Shown piece after piece: positions 11,263 through 22,095 of a DNA stretch of 64,000 nucleotides. The stretch covers positions 1,354,778-1,418,777 of the forward strand of contig JACGCK010000002.1 in NCBI GenBank assembly GCA_014925825.1. Direction: 5' to 3'. Source of the DNA: Pholiota molesta. Lineage: Eukaryota > Basidiomycota > Agaricomycetes > Agaricales > Strophariaceae. The number at the start of each line of letters is the position of its first letter. Position 1 is the first letter of the stretch. The notes under the pieces are model-generated. The model ran no database searches. It worked only from the letters and a program-made list of their open reading frames with translations, and was not told the DNA's origin. The translations under genes were made by a program, and so were the position numbers.

Positions 11263-14200
11263 ATGGCCAATCTGTTTTGGATCCAATTCTCTGCGCTTCT
11301 AAGGAAGAATTGGATTATTTTACTAAGGCACCCAATTGTGAGTCGTAGTCTTTTTTTTTTTTGGAAGAATTTAATCTCATTTCGATTCAGATATCGATAA
11401 TACGCTGCATGGTCCTACCTGTGGCTTATGGCGTTTTTTTGGCATATGCAAAGGTCTTGTTGCATAGGCTGAATGACGTGCGTCGTGCTTTAATTCAGTC
11501 AATATATGCTAACATCTGGATTAGTATGGCTTTGGAGAACCAGCGTCCATATTATCCCTGAAAAACCAGTTTGATGGTCGTACGAGCCTTTTCTGGGTAG
11601 ACTCTACGAATGGGACGAGCGACCCTTCGCCTGCGGATATCATTTCCCGCATCACGACAAACTTCACAACAGCTCAACGTTCCGCAGTCAAACAGCTCGA
11701 TAATGCGTCAGCCATATCGGTGGAATGTCCTTTGAACTTCAATGGGTTTTCACAATGTTTTGCAGGCCTGTCGTTCACCGAAATTCCGCGAAGCGGTGCG
11801 AATGGTCCAGTGAATTACACCATCTTCGCTGACGCTGGCCTTACTTTCATTGACGTGAATAATCACACAAGTGACTTCGAAGAGCGCATTTTTCCGCTCC
11901 AGTGGTCTATAGACCAGGTACGCGCTTATATGTCTTTCGCCTTGCTACAATCCAAGCTAATTCAATAACCTATTTCCTAGGCTATAATTGAGCTTCAAAC
12001 GGGAATCCCTCAACTAACGCCGTTGGAATGGCCATTTACGAACATCACAAATGCAGAGCAATGGACGAATAACCGCCTCAGTCTGTATTTTTATATATTA
12101 ATAAATACCTTTTCAAAATCTAAATGTTTGTGTGCAGGTTATGTGAGGGGCATTCGCAATATTATTGCATTGGCTTTGTGAGTAACTTCCGCGTATGATC
12201 TTAACAACTGCTTAACATGTGTCCGATGGATGGTGCTCGTAAATCAGGATAATCAATTTCGTTGGAGTGGCCTACCAAATCCCTGGAGCTGTTGCAAGTG
12301 ATCGCGCTATGTTAATTACAGCCCATATGAAAGCGATGGGACTTCTTGATTCTGCCCGGATATTGTGATTTAAATTTCATTTTCCTCCCAATGCCTCTGC
12401 TGAACTTCGTTCTTTATCAGGTCCACCCATATAGCTATATCTGCAACCTACATTCCCGCTTGGATTGCTATCAGTTTTGTCTGGAAATACCTCATTTTCG
12501 TGGAAACGAACGCGGGTTTGATAGTCGCCCTCCATCTGCTGCTTGGACTAGTCCTTGCGAGCTGGTCTTTCGCGGTCGCAGTTCCTTTCAACACCAGTCC
12601 ACAATTGGCTGCTATAATTTCGACGTTTCTGGTCATTATCTTTGCCATCTTCGGTCTCATTCTCAAGACATCCGAAACCGGACCATTGTTTATTTTCTCG
12701 CTCGTTTTCCCCCCTTCTTTTTACATCTTTGCTTTGAAAGCAATCTGTGGATATGAAAATCACCAACGCGCAACGAATATCCTGGATGGTGATCCGGATC
12801 GGGGTATCTTGGTTCTTCCCTTGCTCATCGCTGCTATTGTACGCCAATTTCTCCGTCACTGTTAGTTCTGTTCCTTGATCATGACGCAATCTATAGGTGG
12901 ATATCCTGTTATGGCCTGTTATCGCTGTCATGCTCGAGAGGTGTATATACCACACTGCTGGTCCTACATCTGCACGTCCATCATCGAAAACATGCTGCCT
13001 TAACAAGACTTTCAACAAGTTGGATGGTTACTCTCCTCCAAAGAACGTTGCAATATCGATACGAAATCTTACGAAAGTATATCGAGGATCCACGTTCTGG
13101 TCACGAAAGAAGGTTACGGCCGTTCGAGATTTCAGTCTCGACATTCCCAAGGCTGGAATCTTCGTCATGTTGGGATCGAACGGGTACGGAAAATCCTTTG
13201 AATTTGTACGGCCGGAACTGAACATCTCTTATACAGCGCTGGGAAATCAACCGTGATATCTATCGTCGGCGGTCTGTCAAAGCTTACCAGCGGAGCAGTC
13301 ATCTTCGAAGGCGGTTATAGCAGGCCACCTCGGGGTACATTGGGCATCGTTCCTCAGAAGAACGTCCTTTTCCCTGAGTTAACGTGTCTGCAGACATTAC
13401 ATGTCTGGAGGGCGGTCAAATGGTCATCAAATACGCCGCGCGAAGAAGATCTAGAGCAACTTTTGAAGGATTGCGACTTGGGACAAAAGATTCATGCAAA
13501 CGCGGCGACGCTCTCTGGTGGTCAAAAGCGAAAGTTACAATTAGCCATCGGACTTCTAGGAGGATCTAAGGGTGAGGGTATTTTGCTTCGTTTCATTTTG
13601 GAAACTAATTTTTGGCGGGCACAAAAGTCATTCTCGTAGACGAATGCACATCAGGCGTTGATCCTCTCAGTAGAAGGGCTCTTTGGAAAATACTCCTGAA
13701 TTTCCACCACGACCGATCTATTGTTTTCACTACTCATGTATGCTCCTCCTTTCGCCGTCTTTCGATATAAGCTAATATTGCTTAGTTCCTCGACGAAGCA
13801 GATCTTCTCGGAGATCAGATAGTCATTTTGGCCCCTCCAGGAAGGGTCATTGCATCTGGCTCTCCTGTGACCTTGAAACGCGATCTGGGCGAAGGATACT
13901 CGGTACAAGTTTACTTCAGTGCCATTGCAGACCACGAAAAAATGGATCCGCATCTGCCACAAAAAATTCTCGAATCCCTCCGGGAAATCGCACCATTGGC
14001 ACATACGTCAATCCCTTCTCCTTCGTTCATGTGCTACCACTTGAAGACTAGGGAAAATACAACCGTTATCAAGGCTCTCAACTTCCTAGATGAGGAAATG
14101 CGCAAAGGGACGATTACAGCGTACGAAATTCTAGGAACTACGTTAGAAGAGATCTTTTTGGAACTCATGACCGAAAGTGACACTGGAGAGAAGGCATCCA

Positions 14201-16940
14201 TCTCCACGATTGCTCCACTACTTGATAGCGCCGCAATGAACCTGCCTCCTGGACGCTCTATATCTCCTTTCCAACAAGCCTTCACGATATTTCGGAAGCG
14301 TCTTTTGATCGCCAAGCGAAGTTGGCTGAGCCCAGTTCTTACAGTCGCTGTTGCTGTTTCTGGATCATGTATACCCTTAATCTTTATTCTTGGGAAACAT
14401 CAGCAATGTGTTCAGCCCGTTCATTATCTGCCGACAACTTCTCTCTATCTTCCTACTTCTGATATAGTGAACTTATCCAGTCCCTCGTCTCGTATCTTCG
14501 CATCGCCCCCTGGTATCATTTCGACGCTGGGAGGCGATTTCAACTCATTACAAGTTGAATATCTTCCCAACAACGCCTCTTTCGTCAACGCTATCTCTAC
14601 AAGTTATCACGACCTCTCTTTGGGCGGTGTCTCACTAGATCAAAACAACGGCTCATCTCTAATAGCTTGGGATGCCATAACTCCTGGAATTCGCGGATCT
14701 GTGATGTTGAATCTCGCAACAAATCTTCTTTACAATCGCGCTCTCGACTCATCGGGGAATACACCGCAATTCCCAGCCAGCATACAGCCATCGTTTACAA
14801 ACTTCCCGAGAGTAGCTGCCGCGACGCTCGAGTATTTGCGGTGGATGTTCTTTTTTGGAACTGTCATGGTGCGTCTCATTCAGTTTCACTTTGATATTGT
14901 TCAACAACTCATTGTGAATCGTAGGCTATTTATCCTGCATTTTATGCTCTGTATACGTCAAAGGAACGTACCTCTTCAGTGCAAACTATGCAGTTTTCCA
15001 ACGGATTGTCAAATCCCCTTGGTTTATGGTTGGGACATCTCATGTTCGACTCTATATCTGCGATCATTCTTTCTACCATTATCGTCATTGTCTTCGCGAC
15101 GGTCACAGACCAATTCTATGGCTTGGGATTTTTGGTAGGTAATCGTCGTTTGATGAAACACCTCGATCTGACTGTGATTCAGTGGGTTGTCCTCATCCTT
15201 TATGGATTTGCCGGCACGCTCTTCGCATATTGTCTTTCCTTGATGGTGTCGTCTCCGTTGGCGGCTTTTGCATTGGTGGCCGGGTATCAATTCATCATGT
15301 TCGTTGTAAGTATGTGGATGTGATGAGTATTTGGCCTTTCATTGATTCTGTTTCCAGTTGTACCTGTCTTCATACTTGTTCATCTTGACTTTGGAACAGT
15401 CAGCGATTCATCTCGTCTGATAACAATCGCTCACTTCTCAATATCGGTCGTGGCACCAGTGGCAAGCATTGTAAGCAAATTCTCTAAACAATGCCCGATT
15501 CTTGGTTCTTATAGATCAATCTAGACGCGTGCCGCTCTTGTTGCGGCGAACCTTTTTGCTTTAGCATGCGATGGGCGCAGTATTGCCGGCACATCTGGCC
15601 TTGGATCAATAATGCGTTATGGAGGGCCTATCCTTTATCTCATCGTCTACGCGTTTGTCCTCCTTGGTATCCTTCTCTGGGTCGATTCGGGTTCTCGCAA
15701 GTTCAGATTATCAAAGAAGGGCGATCCTTCGACCGATCTCTTGAAAAGTGGTTTGGGAAGCGAATTCGACGCAGATTTCATTTCAAACTTGGATGCTCCT
15801 CTCCGTGTCCTCGACGTATCCAAATCATTCAACAGAAAACAAGTTGTCGATCATGTAAACCTAAATATTCCTAAGGACACTATATTTGCTCTTCTGGGCC
15901 CCAATGGTGCCGGGAAAACGACGATCTTCAATATCATTCGTGGGTTATATCCTGCTATAATTCCTCTACGTGTCTAATTCTGCTTCAGGAGGAGATATCA
16001 TACCTGACACTGGCGATGTTTTTATCAATTCCGCCTCTATCGTTCGGCACCCCCGCATTGCTCGCTCTGCACTCGGCGTCTGCCCACAGTTCACTGCGAT
16101 TGATGCTCAACTAACCGTACGGGACCACTTGATATTGTACGGTCGCCTCAAGGGGCTGAGAAGAGGTTCAGAGCTACAAAGTAGTGTTGAAGCTATCGCA
16201 GAGGTGACCTCTTTGACACCATACCTTGATCGATTGGCCACCAAGTTATCCGGTGGAAACCAGAGGAAGTTGTCTCTTGCCATTTCTCTTCTCGGAAACC
16301 CACCAGTCATCTTGATCGACGAGTTTTCGACCGGCGTGGATCCAAGAATGAAGCGAGATATGTGGGAAATGTTGAGAAGGACGGCGGCTGGAAAGTCCAT
16401 TGTCATTACCACCCGTGAGTCCAAATGTCATACGCGTATTTCTCTCGTTCAATTGCAACGCATATGTTAGATTCTATGGAAGAAGCATCTGCCATAGCGA
16501 ACAATGTTGGTATCCTAGCGAAACGTATGCTTGGTACGTTCATTCTTCTCGAGCCTTCTATCTTCCCCTCACAATTTCGCTATCGATCAGCGACTGGAAC
16601 TCCCGAATCACTGGCCGCGAAATATGCATCATATGAAGTTCATTTCGCCTGTCGCACCAGAGAGGACGTCGTCAAGGCGCGCGCACTCATGGCACTGATC
16701 CCAGGCTCGAGGATGCTCGACGATGTAGCGACACGATTCGAGGTACCTGTGCGGAAGACCGAAAAATTCTCGCTGGCAAAGCTCTTCGCTGTACTGTCTA
16801 GTCATGGCGACTTCATGGAGTATACAGTGGAGAGGCCTTCGCTGGAGAGCGTGTTCATGAAGGTTATCAGGGAGAATAATGTGAAAGAGGAAGATCATGC
16901 CCACAATGCGAAAGGATGGCGTGGGTGCTGGTTATGCTGA
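11263..16940 (+). CDS. ABCA-type full ABC transporter
   Basis: Complete paralog of the transporter at 1-4800, predicted near 1,500 aa with many short introns. Exon 1 (11263-11337) reads MANLFWIQFSALLRKNW; exon 2 gives the first membrane segment (VAYGVFLAY). A large extracytosolic loop with N-glycosylation-like sites follows (about 11570-12090), then TMD1 (about 12130-12840, IVALHLLLGLVLASW). NBD1 (13050-13800) has Walker A GSNG/AGKST split by an intron, signature LSGGQKRK, Walker B VILVDECTSGVDP and an H-loop. Then come a linker, TMD2 (about 14270-15700), and NBD2 (15800-16500) with GPNGAGKTT, LSGGNQRK and VILIDEFSTGVDP. The C-terminal regulatory segment (EYTVERPSLESVF) is typical of ABCA. 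One base appears missing in a T run at 15390-15392; the paralog keeps the expected frame there (LYLTGYIVTLFQT). Substrate unknown; lipid transport is a family inference. Confidence 0.95.
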
Positions 16941-17245
16941 GATGTTGCTGGAGTTTTTTTGTTTTTGTTTTCTTACAGCTGGAAACACTTTTCTTATCGT
17001 ATTTACGGACTTCGGATCGATGATAAAATACTTCAGTTGCGAGTTGGTAGACCGAGCCTTGAGGCATGTCAAGCAACCGAAAAATGGAAGGAGACCTTGG
17101 TGGCTATCAACCTAACCTGAAATCGCTTGCAGAGATCAAAACCGTGGGGCAGCGATTTTTCCTGCTTGAATGGCTACGGTGGTGGCAAACTATTGACGCG
17201 TTCAACTCTATCTTCAAGAGCTTGTATATTTGGTAGCGTGATCCG
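16941..17245. other. Short intergenic spacer
   Basis: 3' flank of the ABC gene and 5' flank of the F-box gene. Nothing recognised. Confidence 0.4.
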
Positions 17246-18724
17246 ATGGATTCGCAATTAAGTTCATCGGCAGCGACCAATGTTCCCTTCGACGTTCTGC
17301 AGGAGATATTCTTCCACTGCCTTCCTGACTCTCCTCTCGATGAAGCTCAGCCAAACACCAGAATCGCGCCAATGTTGCTATGCCAGGTATGTTCCTTCTG
17401 GCGAACAACCGCTCTTACAAGCCCACGACTTTGGAGGTACCTCTACTACCGACTACCTCTTCGGTGGGACACTGCCATGTTTGGGACACCGCCCATCGCT
17501 TGGGACTCGGAAATCTTCCTGAGCGCTATGGAATGCTTGAAATGGTGGAGACAAAATCAGGGCTCGAAGGCGCCCTTCATACGCCTCGAATGCTACCAGC
17601 CGAAAAATTCAACCTATCCCCAGTCCCAGGAGCTCTATTTGACGCACGAGGACATGATCCAGCTCTTTGTCGAACACCTGTCCTCAGCACAATATCTCGA
17701 CGTCGCTGAATTCGCCTTGTACATGCCCAAAGATGAACCCATCGACTCCAGTAGCTCTCGAGTTCCATATTCCGACCTCCAGTCCCTAGCAACAAGTTTA
17801 AGTTACCCAAAAATGAACCAAAGCATCAATTCACCTTTCACGGCATACAATTTTCATTTGGAACCTATGTCTTCATTCTATATTGGCCCAAACCTACGGC
17901 GTCTGCGCCTACATCATGTCGAACTAGTACCAGACCTCAGGCAAGCTTTCACTCACTGGTCTCTGTTCAGGTTGACCCATATCTCACTACAATTGATGTA
18001 CATGGCTCCTGACGTCTGGTATTCCTTTATACGTGGAGTGCCAAATCTACAATGGGGCTACTTCGAGATTTTCCTGCATCGGCCGAGCAATAAATATCCA
18101 CCCCCGTTCACCCTTCCATATCTTGACACCCTTTCTGTAACGCTCGATAACTCCGACAACAACGTCGAGGGCGAGCCGTTCAGCCAACTGCTCACAAATC
18201 TACATCTCCCTGCCCTGCGTGATCTATCCGTCTACATCGACGCAGACCCATGGAGCTTTCCCCTCGTCGCCATGAAGGTCAACGACGGGCTAAAATCTGC
18301 ACCAGCCGTCAGCAAACTCACAATCGCATTTCAGTTCTTTGGGTTCACGGAATTCACGGATCCCCACATAGGCTGGGACGAGGTAGACAAGCTCCCGATG
18401 CTCATGCCTGATCTGACGCATCTGGTGCTCGACACATGCTACATGCGTGGGGGCTTCGAGTATGAGGCTACGCTGTCGCGCAGGGTGGCATATTGGACGC
18501 AGTTCTTGAGTCCGACGCGCTGGTTGGATCTGGACAGCCCCGCAAGCACCCTTCGCAAGATATCGGTTGTAGTAAAAGATCCTTCTAGGGAGGGCCCCGT
18601 GGTCGAGGGTGCTTTCCGAAGAGCATTGGAGCTGGAGGAAGCGGGGCATGACAAGGAAAGGAAAGTCGTGTTGGAGATCATCCAGAAGATAAACGGGGCT
18701 TGCACCGTACGCCGACGGCTATAA
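17246..18724 (+). CDS. F-box-like protein, single exon
   Basis: Uninterrupted 492-codon frame starting MDSQLSSSAATNVPFDVLQ. The F-box-like helix set is clear near residues 12-65: VPFDVLQEIFFHCLP, then LLCQVCSFWRTTALTSPRLW. The remainder alternates leucine-rich strands and helices (for example LRRLRLHHVELVPDL, LPALRDLSV, MLMPDLTHLVLD), as expected for an LRR-like substrate-recognition part. Such proteins are thought to act as adaptors of SCF ubiquitin ligases, binding Skp1 through the F-box; the family is strongly expanded in Agaricomycetes and targets are generally unknown. No intron and no lesion seen. It is only distantly related to the two decayed F-box copies downstream. Confidence 0.88.
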   Translation: MDSQLSSSAATNVPFDVLQEIFFHCLPDSPLDEAQPNTRIAPMLLCQVCSFWRTTALTSPRLWRYLYYRLPLRWDTAMFGTPPIAWDSEIFLSAMECLKWWRQNQGSKAPFIRLECYQPKNSTYPQSQELYLTHEDMIQLFVEHLSSAQYLDVAEFALYMPKDEPIDSSSSRVPYSDLQSLATSLSYPKMNQSINSPFTAYNFHLEPMSSFYIGPNLRRLRLHHVELVPDLRQAFTHWSLFRLTHISLQLMYMAPDVWYSFIRGVPNLQWGYFEIFLHRPSNKYPPPFTLPYLDTLSVTLDNSDNNVEGEPFSQLLTNLHLPALRDLSVYIDADPWSFPLVAMKVNDGLKSAPAVSKLTIAFQFFGFTEFTDPHIGWDEVDKLPMLMPDLTHLVLDTCYMRGGFEYEATLSRRVAYWTQFLSPTRWLDLDSPASTLRKISVVVKDPSREGPVVEGAFRRALELEEAGHDKERKVVLEIIQKINGACTVRRRL

Positions 18725-18726
18725 GA

Positions 18727-19125
18727 CATGGGGTTGTTCGCTCTAATGTGCTCTATTCTGAGAACTTAGGATTTGAAGGTGGATTAGAATGTATGATGGG
18801 TTGTCATTTCCTGTTCAGGGCGAAAGCTGGTATTTGTATGCTAGAGGCAAGTCGAATACGTGCAAGATAATCGTTGACTGTCAAAAGAAGAAAGGATCAT
18901 AGCGATGTCTCGAGGATATCTAGAGATTAAAGATAGAAAGCTATAATTACAACAAATTGCTTGCAGTCACTCCCTCGACCTCTCCTATATCGCCTCTCCA
19001 AGAAACTGAGCACCTATAACGCACGCCCCTTGGTATTATCTTGCTTCAGAGTCCTACGGCGAGAGTTTTATGTCACAATGCCACCTGACGACGACCTCTG
19101 GGTAATAGTGTCCGGTTTTTCGATT
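18727..19125. other. Intergenic region between convergent F-box and NOP10 genes
   Basis: About 400 bases holding the 3' ends of the flanking convergent genes. No gene recognised. Confidence 0.45.
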
Positions 19126-19425
19126 TTACATGGGCTTGGCGGGTAACTGGGTCAACAGCACGTTGTAGCGTTTCTTTATGGTCACGCGATGACGAGAGAA
19201 TTTGTCGTCGGGAGAGAAACGCGCTGGTAGTTGACCAAATGTGAGTACGAGCTAGTGCACCTGGAGCTTGACCACGCACCAGGGTGAGCAGATTTGGTCA
19301 CTCTGCCAGCATCTGTCGTTTTCTGGGTCGAGAATGAGCTACGGTCTGGATATGGGAATACTAGGGACTTACTTTCAGAGTGTAGACCCTGTTTCCAGCC
19401 TCGTCGAGGGTATACATCAATGCAT
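19126..19425 (-). CDS. NOP10: H/ACA ribonucleoprotein subunit NOP10
   Basis: Very small nucleolar protein of the H/ACA snoRNP (with dyskerin/CBF5, GAR1, NHP2), needed for rRNA pseudouridylation. Exon 1 (from 19425) should read MHL then [15 protein letters not shown]; exon 2 gives [14 protein letters not shown]; exon 3 gives [26 protein letters not shown], followed by LPAKPM and stop at 19126. The core [14 protein letters not shown]...SR is diagnostic for NOP10. Both introns have canonical ends. Codon 3 is broken: the start reads ATG CAT TG ATG, lacking one T of the expected TTG. A duplicated copy of this exon at about 21575-21630 keeps TTTG, supporting the missing base. Translation from the second Met (19417) would give an in-frame protein lacking three residues. 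The tail after LLTQ is longer than in yeast. Confidence 0.93.
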
Positions 19426-19898
19426 GTTAGATAACGGTCGTGAACGTTCGTGGAGGACTTGTACAAAATTGAAAATTCTCGAATCAATAGACCGTGGGTA
19501 AACTTTCACACCCGGCCCGTTGTTTAGCCGCCTCTCCTGTTCCGCGACTCACACTTCTCTCACTCCTCCACTTCAAGCTCAAGCTTCAGACTCTTGCCCT
19601 CTGGATTCCAATGTGGCTTTTTTCGCTGCAGAAAATCTCTACTATATCAGCCGGTGGCTCGAAAGGGTACGTCCTGACACCTGACCCACGTTCAACTTGA
19701 AGCTCAAGCTTCAATCGCAGTCAAATCGCATTTCTGCCTGATTCGATTCTATCCCAGTGCTTCAATACGATCTTAGGAGACAGAAGAACATGAACGCACA
19801 TGGAAAACAGACAAAGTTAATAAAAAGAAACAGGTATAGTTCTCCTGAAACATCGTTTGAATCAGCATATTTCCAACCATTGCCAGTACAATTGGGAT

Positions 19899-21372
19899 GC
19901 CCCATTGCTCAGTCCCGAACGAAATCTTGATCCGATTTTTTTAGAGCGAATTCTGAACCGCTATCAATTTCGATAGGCTCTCGAGATGCATGGGGAAATA
20001 GCCGTCTCCCAGAAACGAAGGGATACTGCAACATGGCGGTCGTCATCTCACACGTCTGCCGGCAATGGCGTACTTCAGTCTAGGCATGCCTGATTATGGA
20101 CCACAATCTACTACGTTGAGTATCTCTCGGACACTCGCAACATCCTTCAACGACTGGACGCCTACTCGAGAGATCCGGTGCTCTATTACTTGATATTGGA
20201 TTGATCTCAGAGGGAGCCACATAATCTGTTCGATAGGACCAATCGCTGATGAGCAATATTGTTCCCCACCTAAGCCGATGGCGCAGCTTTGCCTTCTTCC
20301 CCGATAAGCGTTTCCTGTTGAAGTTGTTCATCCAACTCGAACATCTAGCTGCTCCGAATCTCGAAACTTTCTATACCCCTGCTGTAATCACAAACGCGTT
20401 GGCACTCAGGCTTTCTAACGCAAGCGGATCAGCTGATACATCTGAATCAAGCTTACCGCTGATATTCAAGAAAGGTGCCCCCAAACTCTCCGTTGTGCGC
20501 ATGGATAGATCTGGGATGTTTTTCAACTTATTATCATCATCCAATATCAGCATACTCTATGTACATAACGAGGATTTACGGTGGTCCGGATCAACATGTG
20601 CTTGCCTTCCATCAAGTCATTGGCGAATTTGACACACCTCACTTTGGATAGAATATCCATCGGCCATTATCATTCTCCTTGCAATGGGGTTGCCGATTCC
20701 TGTCATCATTCCTAATCTGATACACTTTCGACTTTGTAACGTATCCATACACCGGACGGAATTCTCTCGTTTCCAATTACCACGTCTTGAAACACTTACC
20801 TTCTACAAGGTCGAATACGAAGGTGATGGGACGAATCATCCAGTCGATATTCCCAATCTTCACAGCTTGTTTCTAGTGGATTCCAACATTTCCGGTAGTG
20901 GCATTTCTCTCACCCAATTGACGAGCACTATCACAACCATTGTCCTATCGGATAGTCGAACGCGCTCTTCTGGAATCCGGCCCCTGCAGCTTCTCAATTA
21001 TCATGACACCCAACAAGGCTGGCCGATGCTCCAGGATATCACGGTCAACCTTCGAAACCCAGGAAAATTCGGACTCGAATTCTACCTGCAATGCCTCCAG
21101 ACGAGGCCCAAAGACCCTCCTATCACCCTTAGAATCAATTCCAGTCTTCTTGCGGATTGGCGGACACGGTTCGCCGCTCGTCTGGCTTTGTTGGAGGATT
21201 TGTGCAGAATAGAGCACTCGACGCCTCAAATCCCTATATTCCCAGTCCCTGGCCTGTTGATACACACAATGGGCGTTTAGGAGCTTATATGAAAAATTGG
21301 ACCCACCTTACATCAAAACATACCCAACATACTACTCCGATGTTTGACGGATTGAATTTTGTGCCTTTGTAA
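19899..21372 (+). pseudogene. F-box/LRR pseudogene, copy 1
   Basis: Decayed relative of the copy at 22096. The F-box area (about 19905-20110) corresponds to the better preserved QLPNELLIPIFIEA and ISHVCQQWRYVSLG of copy 2 but carries several indels and stops, for instance around 20080-20100. Two long open blocks remain: about 20249-20632 (WRSFAFFPDKRFLLKLF, KKGAPKLSVVRMDRSG) and 20684-21280 (LRR-like: IPNLIHFRLCNVSIHRTEF, LETLTFYKVEY). The lesions differ in size and place from the single-base homopolymer losses elsewhere, so this is genuine decay rather than sequence error. Confidence 0.82.
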
Positions 21373-21574
21373 CTACAGAACAAAAAATCTCGCCTCATGT
21401 ACAATGTCAACTCCCCGATTTCCGAGGGTGTGGCATCGACTGCGCAAACAAAGTAAGCTTGAAAGTTGCTTAGAAGAGTCAATATCCTCTGATGTTTTCG
21501 TACTTCTTATATGAATTAAATGAGCTATTATTTTCTGGACCCAGAATGATAAGATCGGCAAACGAGGAAACTAA

Positions 21575-21630
21575 GAACTTATGTAGAGTATGGAAACGTT
21601 TCCGGCTTCATTGACGGTGTACATCAAAGT
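21575..21630 (-). pseudogene. Truncated NOP10 first exon, duplicated copy
   Basis: Reads TTGATGTACACCGTCAAT then GAAGCCGGAAAC on the minus strand, i.e. L-M-Y-T-V-N-E-A-G-N, aligned with exon 1 of NOP10. After N the reading differs by small indels and runs into a stop; the rest of the gene is absent. It keeps the TTTG that the complete NOP10 lacks. It marks one breakpoint of the tandem duplication. Confidence 0.75.
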
Positions 21631-22095
21631 CGTGAACGTCAAGTAAAGGTCGTCGAAGAAAGGGAAATGCACAAAATCTCGAAGCGGTCACTGAATTTGA
21701 CCGGCCCGGTGAACTGCAAGCCGCTCTTGGGCTCAAAATCTCCTTCGCCACGTGCACCTTCCTCTTGCAACCAACTTGCAACGTACATTTATCTTACCCA
21801 CTTCAGATTTGGCTTTCCGCATCCTGACTGCGACCCGAACTTTTCTTCCGTGCATTCTATATCACTGTGTCACTATCTGATCATTCGAGAAGGGTATGTG
21901 CTAATACATGTTCAAGCTTCAATAGCAGGCTTAAATGAAGGATTTAAGTGCTACAGCTTTAGTATCGCTCTGGAGAGATAGAACATGGACGTACAGGGAA
22001 CGCAGGAGTTGACAGAGACCAACGGAAGGAAACAGGTATAGCCCTCTTGGAACCCTTATAAGATAAGAGTAATTCTCAACCCACTCTCAGGACGC

